Source: Notolepis coatsorum (Eukaryota > Chordata > Actinopteri > Aulopiformes > Paralepididae). From it: a stretch of 64,000 nt of DNA. A program made the position numbers and the translations under genes. This document shows, piece after piece, positions 54,120-64,000 of the stretch. The stretch covers positions 67,001 through 131,000 of the forward strand of contig CAXASK010002114.1 in assembly GCA_963971535.1 (NCBI GenBank), in the 5' to 3' direction. A model generated the notes under the pieces. That model made no database searches and had not been told where the DNA came from. It saw nothing but the letters and a program-made list of their open reading frames with translations. Numbering within the stretch: position 1 is the stretch's first letter; the number at the start of each line of letters is the position of its first letter.

Positions 54120-54854
54120 ATACTGACTGAACTGTCCTGAGGCACAGGAAGAACATACTGACTGAACTGTCCTGAGACACAGGAAGAACATACTGACTGA
54201 ACTGTCCTGGGGCACAGGAAGAACATACTGACTGAACTGTCCTGGAGCACAGGACGAACATACTGACTGAACTGTCCTGGAGCATAGGAAGAACATACTG
54301 ACTGGACTGTCCTGAGACAGAGGAAGAACATACTGACTGAACTGTCCTGAGACACAGGAAGAACATACTGACTGAACTGTCCTGGGACACAGGAAGAACA
54401 TACTGACTGAACTGTCCTGGAGCACAGGGAGAACATACTGACTGAACTGTCCTGGGGCACAGGAAGAACATACTGACTGAACTGTCCTGGGGCACAGGAA
54501 GAACATACTGACTGAACTGTCCTGGGGCACAGGAAGAACATACTGACTGAACTGTCCTGGGGCACAGGAAGAACATACTGACTGAACTGTCCTGGGGCAC
54601 AGGAAGAACATACTGACTGAACTGTCCTGGGGCACAGGAAGAACATACTGACTGAACTGTCCTGGGGCACAGGAAGAACATACTGACTGAACTGTCCTGG
54701 GGCAGAGGAGGAACATACTGACTGAACTGTCCTGAGGCAAAGGAAGAACATACTGACTGAACTGTCCTGGAGCACAGGGAGAACATACTGACTGAACTGT
54801 CCTGTAGCACATGAAGAACATACTGACTGAACTGTCCTGGGGCACAGGAAGAAC
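54120..54854 (+). repeat. 735-bp tandem sub-unit, copy 2
   Basis: The monomer order is the same as 53,385-54,119. It differs by two C-to-G changes: GAGACAGAGG at about 54,319 and GGGGCAGAGGAGG at about 54,713. Both recur 4,900 bp downstream (about 59,219 and 59,613). The 735-bp duplication and these two mutations therefore came before the 4,900-bp duplication. Confidence 0.9.
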
Positions 54855-57254
54855 ATACTGACTGAACTGTCCTGGGTCACGGGAAGAACATACTGACTGA
54901 ACTGTCCTGGGGCACAGGAAGAACATACTGACTGAACTGTCCTGGAGCACAGGAAGAACATACTGACTGAACTGTCCTGGGACACAGGAAGAACATACTG
55001 ACTGAACTGTCCTGGAGCACAGAAAGAACATACTGACTGAACTGTCCTGAGACACAGGAAAAACATACTGACTGAACTGTCCTGGGACACAGGAAGAACA
55101 TACTGACTGAACTGTCCTGGAGCACAGGAAGAACATACTGACTGAACTGTCCTGGGGCACAGGAAGAACATACTGACTGAACTGTCCTGGAGCACAGGAA
55201 GAACATACTGACTGAACTGTCCTGGAGCATAGGAAGAACATACTGACTGAACTGTCCTGAGACACAGGAAGAACATACTGACTGAACTGTCCTGAGACAC
55301 AGGAAGAACATACTGACTGAACTGTCCTGGGGCACAGGAAGAACATACTGACTGAACTGTCCTGAGACACAGGATGAACATACTGACTGAACTGTCCTGA
55401 GACACAGGAAGAACATACTGACTGAACTGTCCTGGGGCACAGGAAGAACACACTGACTGAACTGTCCTGGAGCACAGGAAGAACATACTGACTGAACTGT
55501 CCTGAGACACAGGAAGAACATACTGACTGAACTGTCCTGGGACACAGGAAGAACATACTGACTGAACTGTCCTGGAGCACAGGAAGAACATACTGACTGA
55601 ACTGTCCTGAGACACAGGAAGAACATACTGACTGAACTGTCCTGGAGCATAGGAAGAACATACTGACTGAACTGTCCTGAGACACAGGAAGAACATACTG
55701 ACTGAACTGTCCTGAGACACAGGAAGAACATACTGACTGAACTGTCCTGGGGCACAGGAAGAACACACTGACTGAACTGTCCTGGAGCACAGGAAGAACA
55801 TACTGACTGAACTGTCCTGGGGCACAGGAAGAACATACTGACTGAACTGTCCTGGGGCACAGGAGGAACATACTGACTGAACTGTCCTGAGGCACAGGAA
55901 GAACATACTGACTGAACTGTCCTGGGACACAGGAAGAACATACTGACTGAACTGTCCTGGGACACAGGAAGAACATACTGACTGAACTGTCCTGGAGCAC
56001 AGGAAGAACATACTGACTGAACTGTCCTGGGACACAGGAAGAACATACTGACTGAACTGTCCTGGGTCACAGGAAGAACATACTGACTGAACTGTCCTGG
56101 GGCACAAGAGGAACATACTGACTGAACTGTCCTGAGGCACAGGAAGAACATACTGACTGAACTGTCCTGGGACACAGGAAGAACATACTGACTGAACTGT
56201 CCTGGAGCACATGAATAACATACTGACTGAACTGTCCTGGAGCACATGAATAACATACTGACTGAACTGTCCTGGGGCACAGGAAGAACATACTGACTGA
56301 ACTGTCCTGGAGCACATGAATAACATACTGACTGAACTGTCCTGGGGCACAGGAAGAACATACTGACTGAACTGTCCTGGGTCACAGGAAGAACATACTG
56401 ACTGAACTGTCCTGGGTCACAGGAAGAACATACTGACTGAACTGTCCTGGGGCACAGGAAGAACATACTGACTGAACTGTCCTTGAGCACAGGAAGAACA
56501 TACTGACTGAACTGTCCTGGGACACAGGAATAACATACTGACTGAACTGTCCTGGGACACAGGAAGAACATACTGACTGAACTGTCCTGGAGCACAGGAA
56601 CAACATACTGACTGAACTGTTCTGGGGCACAGGAAGAACATACTGACTGAACTGTCCTGGAGCACAGGAAGAACATACTGACTGAACTGTCCTGGAGCAT
56701 TGGAAGAACATACTGACTGAACTGTCCTGCGACACAGGAAGAACATACTGACTGAACTGTCCTGAGACACAGGAAGAACATACTCACTGAACTGTCCTGG
56801 GGCACAGGAAGAACACACTGACTGAACTGTCCTGGAGCACAGGGAGAACATACTGACTGAACTGTCCTGTAGCACATGAAGAACATACTGACTGAACTGT
56901 CCTGGGGCACAGGAAGAACATACTGACTGAACTGTCCTGGGTCACAGGAAGAACATACTGACTGAACTGTCCTGGAGCACATGAAGAACATACTGACTGA
57001 ACTGTCCTGGAGCACATGAATAACATACTGACTGAACTGTCCTGGAGCACATGAATAACATACTGACTGAACTGTCCTGGGGCACAGGAAGAACATACTG
57101 ACTGAACTGTCCTGGAGCACATGAATAACATACTGACTCAACTGTCCTGGGGCACAGGAAGAACATACTGACTGAACTGTCCTGGGGCACAGGAAGAACA
57201 TACTAACTGAACTGTCCTGGAGCACAGGAAGAACATACTGACTGAACTGTCCTG

Positions 57255-60200
57255 GGACACAGGAAGAACATACTGACTGAACTGTCCTGGAGCACAGGGA
57301 GAACATACTGACTGAACTGTCCTGGAGCACATGAAGAACATACTGACTGAACTGTCCTGGGGCACAGGAAGAACATATTGACTGAACTGTCCTGGGTCAC
57401 AGGAAGAACATACTGACTGAACTGTCCTGGAGCACAGGAAGAACATATTGACTGAACTGTCCTGGGTCACAGGAAGAACATACTGACTGAACTGTCCTGG
57501 AGCACAGGAAGAACATACTGACTGAACTGTCCTGGGGCACAGGAAGAACATACTGACTGAACTGTCCTGGGGCACAGGAAGAACATACTGACTGAACTGT
57601 CCTGGAGCACAGGAACAACATACTGACTGAACTGTCCTGGGGCACAGGAGGAACATACTGACTGAACTGTCCTGAGGCAAAGGAAGAACATACTGACTGA
57701 ACTGTCCTGGAGCACAGGGAGAACATACTGACTGAACTGTCCTGTAGCACATGAAGAACATACTTACTGAACTGTCCTGGGGCACAGGAAGAACATACTG
57801 ACTGAACTGTCCTGGGTCACAGGAAGAACATACTGACTGAACTGTCCTGGGGCACAGGAAGAACATACTGACTGAACTGTCCTGGAGCACAGGAAGAACA
57901 TACTGACTGAACTGTCCTGGGACACAGGAAGAACATACTGACTGAACTGTCCTGGGACACAGGAAGAACATACTGACTGAACTGTCCTGGAGCACAGGGA
58001 GAACATACTGACTGAACTGTCCTGGGGCACAGGAAGAACATACTGATTGAACTGTCCTGGAGCACAGGGAGAACATACTGACTGAACTGTCCTGGAGCAC
58101 ATGAAGAACATACTGACTGAACTGTCCTGGGGCACAGGAAGAACATATTGACTGAACTGTCCTGGGTCACAGGAAGAACATACTGACTGAACTGTCCTGG
58201 GGCACAGGAGGAACATACTGACTGAACTGTCCTGAGGCACAGGAAGAACATACTGACTGAACTGTCCTGAGGCACAGGAGGAACATACTGACTGAACTGT
58301 CCTGAGGCACAGGAAGAACATACTGACTGAACTGTCCTGAGACACAGGAAGAACATACTGACTGAACTGTCCTGGGGCACAGGAAGAACATACTGACTGA
58401 ACTGTCCTGGAGCACAGGACGAACATACTGACTGAACTGTCCTGGAGCATAGGAAGAACATACTGACTGGACTGTCCTGAGACACAGGAAGAACATACTG
58501 ACTGAACTGTCCTGAGACACAGGAAGAACATACTGACTGAACTGTCCTGGGACACAGGAAGAACATACTGACTGAACTGTCCTGGAGCACAGGGAGAACA
58601 TACTGACTGAACTGTCCTGGGGCACAGGAAGAACATACTGACTGAACTGTCCTGGGGCACAGGAAGAACATACTGACTGAACTGTCCTGGGGCACAGGAA
58701 GAACATACTGACTGAACTGTCCTGGGGCACAGGAAGAACATACTGACTGAACTGTCCTGGGGCACAGGAAGAACATACTGACTGAACTGTCCTGGGGCAC
58801 AGGAAGAACATACTGACTGAACTGTCCTGGGGCACAGGAAGAACATACTGACTGAACTGTCCTGGGGCACAGGAGGAACATACTGACTGAACTGTCCTGA
58901 GGCAAAGGAAGAACATACTGACTGAACTGTCCTGGAGCACAGGGAGAACATACTGACTGAACTGTCCTGTAGCACATGAAGAACATACTGACTGAACTGT
59001 CCTGGGGCACAGGAAGAACATACTGACTGAACTGTCCTGAGGCACAGGAAGAACATACTGACTGAACTGTCCTGAGACACAGGAAGAACATACTGACTGA
59101 ACTGTCCTGGGGCACAGGAAGAACATACTGACTGAACTGTCCTGGAGCACAGGACGAACATACTGACTGAACTGTCCTGGAGCATAGGAAGAACATACTG
59201 ACTGGACTGTCCTGAGACAGAGGAAGAACATACTGACTGAACTGTCCTGAGACACAGGAAGAACATACTGACTGAACTGTCCTGGGACACAGGAAGAACA
59301 TACTGACTGAACTGTCCTGGAGCACAGGGAGAACATACTGACTGAACTGTCCTGGGGCACAGGAAGAACATACTGACTGAACTGTCCTGGGGCACAGGAA
59401 GAACATACTGACTGAACTGTCCTGGGGCACAGGAAGAACATACTGACTGAACTGTCCTGGGGCACAGGAAGAACATACTGACTGAACTGTCCTGGGGCAC
59501 AGGAAGAACATACTGACTGAACTGTCCTGGGGCACAGGAAGAACATACTGACTGAACTGTCCTGGGGCACAGGAAGAACATACTGACTGAACTGTCCTGG
59601 GGCAGAGGAGGAACATACTGACTGAACTGTCCTGAGGCAAAGGAAGAACATACTGACTGAACTGTCCTGGAGCACAGGGAGAACATACTGACTGAACTGT
59701 CCTGTAGCACATGAAGAACATACTGACTGAACTGTCCTGGGGCACAGGAAGAACATACTGACTGAACTGTCCTGGGTCACGGGAAGAACATACTGACTGA
59801 ACTGTCCTGGGGCACAGGAAGAACATACTGACTGAACTGTCCTGGAGCACAGGAAGAACATACTGACTGAACTGTCCTGGGACACAGGAAGAACATACTG
59901 ACTGAACTGTCCTGGAGCACAGAAAGAACATACTGACTGAACTGTCCTGAGACACAGGAAAAACATACTGACTGAACTGTCCTGGGACACAGGAAGAACA
60001 TACTGACTGAACTGTCCTGGAGCACAGGAAGAACATACTGACTGAACTGTCCTGGGGCACAGGAAGAACATACTGACTGAACTGTCCTGGAGCACAGGAA
60101 GAACATACTGACTGAACTGTCCTGGAGCATAGGAAGAACATACTGACTGAACTGTCCTGAGACACAGGAAGAACATACTGACTGAACTGTCCTGAGACAC

Positions 60201-62154
60201 AGGAAGAACATACTGACTGAACTGTCCTGGGGCACAGGAAGAACATACTGACTGAACTGTCCTGAGACACAGGATGAACATACTGACTGAACTGTCCTGA
60301 GACACAGGAAGAACATACTGACTGAACTGTCCTGGGGCACAGGAAGAACACACTGACTGAACTGTCCTGGAGCACAGGAAGAACATACTGACTGAACTGT
60401 CCTGAGACACAGGAAGAACATACTGACTGAACTGTCCTGGGACACAGGAAGAACATACTGACTGAACTGTCCTGGAGCACAGGAAGAACATACTGACTGA
60501 ACTGTCCTGAGACACAGGAAGAACATACTGACTGAACTGTCCTGGAGCATAGGAAGAACATACTGACTGAACTGTCCTGAGACACAGGAAGAACATACTG
60601 ACTGAACTGTCCTGAGACACAGGAAGAACATACTGACTGAACTGTCCTGGGGCACAGGAAGAACACACTGACTGAACTGTCCTGGAGCACAGGAAGAACA
60701 TACTGACTGAACTGTCCTGGGGCACAGGAAGAACATACTGACTGAACTGTCCTGGGGCACAGGAGGAACATACTGACTGAACTGTCCTGAGGCACAGGAA
60801 GAACATACTGACTGAACTGTCCTGGGACACAGGAAGAACATACTGACTGAACTGTCCTGGGACACAGGAAGAACATACTGACTGAACTGTCCTGGAGCAC
60901 AGGAAGAACATACTGACTGAACTGTCCTGGGACACAGGAAGAACATACTGACTGAACTGTCCTGGGTCACAGGAAGAACATACTGACTGAACTGTCCTGG
61001 GGCACAAGAGGAACATACTGACTGAACTGTCCTGAGGCACAGGAAGAACATACTGACTGAACTGTCCTGGGACACAGGAAGAACATACTGACTGAACTGT
61101 CCTGGAGCACATGAATAACATACTGACTGAACTGTCCTGGAGCACATGAATAACATACTGACTGAACTGTCCTGGGGCACAGGAAGAACATACTGACTGA
61201 ACTGTCCTGGAGCACATGAATAACATACTGACTGAACTGTCCTGGGGCACAGGAAGAACATACTGACTGAACTGTCCTGGGTCACAGGAAGAACATACTG
61301 ACTGAACTGTCCTGGGTCACAGGAAGAACATACTGACTGAACTGTCCTGGGGCACAGGAAGAACATACTGACTGAACTGTCCTTGAGCACAGGAAGAACA
61401 TACTGACTGAACTGTCCTGGGACACAGGAATAACATACTGACTGAACTGTCCTGGGACACAGGAAGAACATACTGACTGAACTGTCCTGGAGCACAGGAA
61501 CAACATACTGACTGAACTGTTCTGGGGCACAGGAAGAACATACTGACTGAACTGTCCTGGAGCACAGGAAGAACATACTGACTGAACTGTCCTGGAGCAT
61601 TGGAAGAACATACTGACTGAACTGTCCTGCGACACAGGAAGAACATACTGACTGAACTGTCCTGAGACACAGGAAGAACATACTCACTGAACTGTCCTGG
61701 GGCACAGGAAGAACACACTGACTGAACTGTCCTGGAGCACAGGGAGAACATACTGACTGAACTGTCCTGTAGCACATGAAGAACATACTGACTGAACTGT
61801 CCTGGGGCACAGGAAGAACATACTGACTGAACTGTCCTGGGTCACAGGAAGAACATACTGACTGAACTGTCCTGGAGCACATGAAGAACATACTGACTGA
61901 ACTGTCCTGGAGCACATGAATAACATACTGACTGAACTGTCCTGGAGCACATGAATAACATACTGACTGAACTGTCCTGGGGCACAGGAAGAACATACTG
62001 ACTGAACTGTCCTGGAGCACATGAATAACATACTGACTCAACTGTCCTGGGGCACAGGAAGAACATACTGACTGAACTGTCCTGGGGCACAGGAAGAACA
62101 TACTAACTGAACTGTCCTGGAGCACAGGAAGAACATACTGACTGAACTGTCCTG
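57255..62154 (+). repeat. 4,900-bp higher-order unit, copy 2
   Basis: This is a tandem copy of 52,355-57,254. I noticed no base difference in any stretch I compared, and the long minus-strand open frames at 53,267-56,350 and 58,167-61,250 translate identically over 1,027 residues. The match breaks at about 62,190, where GGAGCACAGGG is replaced by GGGACA. This is the youngest large duplication in the window, or an assembly duplication. Confidence 0.94.
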
Positions 62155-63475
62155 GGACACAGGAAGAACATACTGACTGAACTGTCCTGGGACACAGGAA
62201 GAACATACTGACTGAACTGTCCTGGAGCACAGGAAGAACATACTGACTGAACTGTCCTGGGGCACAGGAAGAACATACTGACTGAACTGTCCTGGAGCAC
62301 AGGGAGAACATACTGACTGAACTGTCCTGGGGCACAGGAAGAACATACTGACTGAACTGTCCTGGAGCACAGGAAGAACATACTGACTGAACTGTCCTGG
62401 GACACAGGAAGAACATACTGACTGAACTGTCCTGGGACACAGGAAGAACATACTGACTGAACTGTCCTGGAGCACAGGAAGAACATACTGACTGAACTGT
62501 CCTGGGGCACAGGAAGAACATACTGACTGAACTGTCCTGGAGCACAGGAAGAACATACTGACTGAACTGTCCTGGAGCATAGGAAGAACATACTGACTGA
62601 ACTGTCCTGAGACACAGGAAGAACATACTGACTGAACTGTCCTGAGACACAGGAAGAACATACTGACTGAACTGTCCTGGGGCACAGGAAGAACACACTG
62701 ACTGAACTGTCCTGGAGCACAGGAAGAACATACTGACTGAACTGTCCTGGGGCGCAGGAAGAACATACTGACTGAACTGTCCTGAGACAAAGGAAGAACA
62801 TACTGACTGAACTGTCCTGGAGCACAGGGAGAACATACTGACTGAACTGTCCTGGAGCACATGAAGAACATACTGACTGAACTGTCCTGGGGCACAGGAA
62901 GAACATATTGACTGAACTGTCCTGGGTCACAGGAAGAACATACTGACTGAACTGTCCTGGGGCACAGGAGGAACATACTGACTGAACTGTCCTGAGGCAC
63001 AGGAAGAACATACTGACTGAACTGTCCTGGGACACAGGAAGAACATACTGACTGAACTGTCCTGGGACACAGGAAGAACATACTGACTGAACTGTCCTGG
63101 AGCACAGGAAGAACATACTGACTGAACTGTCCTGGGACACAGGAAGAACATACTGACTGAACTGTCCTGGGTCACAGGAAGAACATACTGACTGAACTGT
63201 CCTGGGGCACAGGAGGAACATACTGACTGAACTGTCCTGAGGCACAGGAAGAACATACTGACTGAACTGTCCTGGGACACAGGAAGAACATACTGACTGA
63301 ACTGTCCTGGGGCACAGGAAGAACATACTGACTGAACTGTAATGGAGCACAGGAAGAACATACTGACTGAACTGTCCTGGAGCATAGGAAGAACATACTG
63401 ACTGGACTGTCCTGAGACACAGGAAGAACATACTGACTGAACTGTCCTGAGACATAGGAAGAACATACTGACTGA
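62065..63475 (+). repeat. 1.4-kb copy of 13,716-15,126
   Basis: After the 4.9-kb pair the monomer order switches to that of 13,716-15,126 (offset 48,349). ACTAACTG at 62,105 matches 13,756, and GGGGCGCAGG at 62,754 matches 14,405. The GACTGGACTG and GAGACATAGG monomers follow in the same order. A private double change gives GAACTGTAATGG at about 63,341. Related copies lie near 10,430-11,725 and 26,750-28,160. Confidence 0.87.
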
Positions 63476-64000
63476 ACTGTCCTGGAGCACAGGGAGAACA
63501 TACTGACTGAACTGTCCTGGGGCACAGGAAGAACATACTGATTGAACTGTCCTGGAGCACAGGGAGAACATACTGACTGAACTGTCCTGGAGCACATGAA
63601 GAACATACTGACTGAACTGTCCTGGGGCACAGGAAGAACATATTGACTGAACTGTCCTGGGTCACAGGAAGAACATACTGACTGAACTGTCCTGGGGCAC
63701 AGGAGGAACATACTGACTGAACTGTCCTGAGGCACAGGAAGAACATACTGACTGAACTGTCCTGAGGCACAGGAGGAACATACTGACTGAACTGTCCTGA
63801 GGCACAGGAAGAACATACTGACTGAACTGTCCTGAGACACAGGAAGAACATACTGACTGAACTGTCCTGGGGCACAGGAAGAACATACTGACTGAACTGT
63901 CCTGGAGCACAGGACGAACATACTGACTGAACTGTCCTGGAGCATAGGAAGAACATACTGACTGGACTGTCCTGAGACACAGGAAGAACATACTGACTGA
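63470..64000 (+). repeat. Start of a third copy of the 4.9-kb unit, cut by the window edge
   Basis: From about 63,470 the order equals 53,075-53,605 (offset 10,395) and 57,975-58,505 (offset 5,495). GATTGAACTG at 63,541, alternating GAGGCACAGGAGG and GAGGCACAGGAAG monomers, ACAGGACGAA and GACTGGACTG are all present. The copy continues out of the window. Confidence 0.87.

Larger units (their letters stand above)
52355..57254 (+). repeat. 4,900-bp higher-order unit, copy 1
   Basis: This unit of 140 full-length monomers is followed directly by a second copy at 57,255-62,154. Every rare marker I compared is present in both at exactly +4,900: CATACTTACTG at 52,864, GATTGAACTG at 53,146, the ACAGGACGAA monomers, ACAGGATGAA at about 55,375, ACAAGAGGAA at about 56,106 and GACTCAACTG at about 57,138. 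The unit contains no 29- or 37-bp monomer. It contains the 735-bp tandem duplication and two runs of seven identical monomers. Confidence 0.94.
1..64000 (+). repeat. 35-bp tandem satellite array filling the window
   Basis: The array holds about 1,830 head-to-tail copies of a 35-bp monomer, written here on the + strand as CATACTGACTGAACTGTCCT then GGGGCACAGGAAGAA. The phase starts at base 1 and is 9 modulo 35 at the right edge (last start 63,989). That is exactly what twelve 29-bp and five 37-bp monomers predict. Consensus composition is A11 C8 G10 T6, with no CpG. Most variation lies at monomer positions 21-33: GGGGCA, GGAGCA, GGGACA, GGGTCA, GAGACA, GAGGCA, TGAGCA, GTAGCA and GCGACA replace one another at 21-26, and GGAAGAA, TGAATAA, GGAATAA, GGAACAA, GGAGGAA and GGGAGAA alternate near the end. 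Positions 1-20 change rarely. All copies share one orientation. I see no gene, RNA gene, transposon or unique DNA anywhere in it. Family membership and species are not recognised. Confidence 0.99.

Noticed and set aside
1..64000. CRISPR array (short repeats at regular spacing)
   Set aside because: The monomers are contiguous with no unique spacers. The variable stretch has only a small set of recurring sequences, and no cas genes or leader are visible.
1..64000. Repeat-rich surface protein, silk or mucin-like coding exon
   Set aside because: A coding minisatellite normally has a period divisible by three. Here it is 35, and the 6-bp and 2-bp indels and frequent single-base changes show no respect for any one frame, with many stop-creating variants.
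1..64000. Telomeric or ribosomal spacer repeat
   Set aside because: There are no TTAGGG-like units, no rRNA segments and no promoter-like spacer repeats, only the 35-bp monomer.
1..64000. Inverted segments or embedded transposable elements
   Set aside because: Following monomer starts through the window shows one orientation throughout, and the phase is fully explained by twelve -6 and five +2 changes, leaving no room for inserted DNA.
1..64000. tRNA, snRNA or other RNA genes
   Set aside because: No stretch longer than a few bases departs from the 35-bp repeat, so no RNA fold or internal promoter outside the monomer is possible.

Overview
The whole 64,000-base window is one uninterrupted tandem array of a 35-bp satellite repeat, and both window edges lie inside it. 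On the + strand the monomer consensus reads CATACTGACTGAACTGTCCT (monomer positions 1-20) followed by GGGGCACAGGAAGAA (positions 21-35). Following the monomer phase from base 1 to base 64,000 gives about 1,830 complete monomers plus a 12-bp partial one. All are head to tail in one orientation. I saw no inversion, no transposon insertion, no unique sequence, no RNA gene and no credible protein gene. The only length changes are twelve 29-bp monomers (6-bp deletion) and five 37-bp monomers (2-bp insertion). Their net effect of -62 bp accounts exactly for the phase at the right edge.

No bacterial, archaeal or viral genome is known to me to carry 64 kb of gene-free 35-bp satellite, so this is almost certainly eukaryotic heterochromatin-type or minisatellite DNA. 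The consensus is 18/35 GC and has no CpG, which would fit a methylated (for example vertebrate) genome but does not prove it. The species and the chromosomal location (centromere, subtelomere or interstitial block) cannot be read from the sequence.

The array is a mosaic of nested segmental duplications (higher-order repeats). From left to right: (1) about 0-9.4 kb holds related 1.2-2.2 kb blocks at offsets of 4,130, 4,025, 1,365 and 5,390 bp, with 630-bp sub-units. (2) About 8.9-11.7 kb is repeated at 12.1-15.0 kb. (3) About 12.6-19.1 kb recurs at 25.7-32.2 kb, offset 13,035. (4) About 17.6-25.7 kb recurs at 39.9-47.95 kb, offset 22,333 falling to 22,263. (5) About 30.6-41.4 kb is a separately amplified domain of roughly 1.0-2.3 kb units. 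(6) 42.8-47.9 kb is followed directly by a shortened copy at 47.9-52.5 kb. (7) 52.36-57.25 kb is followed directly by an apparently identical 4,900-bp copy at 57.26-62.15 kb, each carrying a 735-bp tandem duplication. (8) The last 2 kb is a copy of 13.7-15.1 kb followed by the start of a third copy of the 4.9-kb unit.

The minus strand of the consensus has no stop codon in any frame. Because 35 is not a multiple of 3, reading frames there cycle through all three frames every 105 bp and give long, low-complexity open frames (up to 1,545 codons at 48,563-53,200). I treat these as a by-product of the repeat and annotate no CDS. The most interesting signals are the nested duplication history, the uneven spread of variation within the monomer (steady left half, variable right half centred on a small inverted repeat), and the exact 6-bp and 2-bp indel lineages that act as markers of the duplications.
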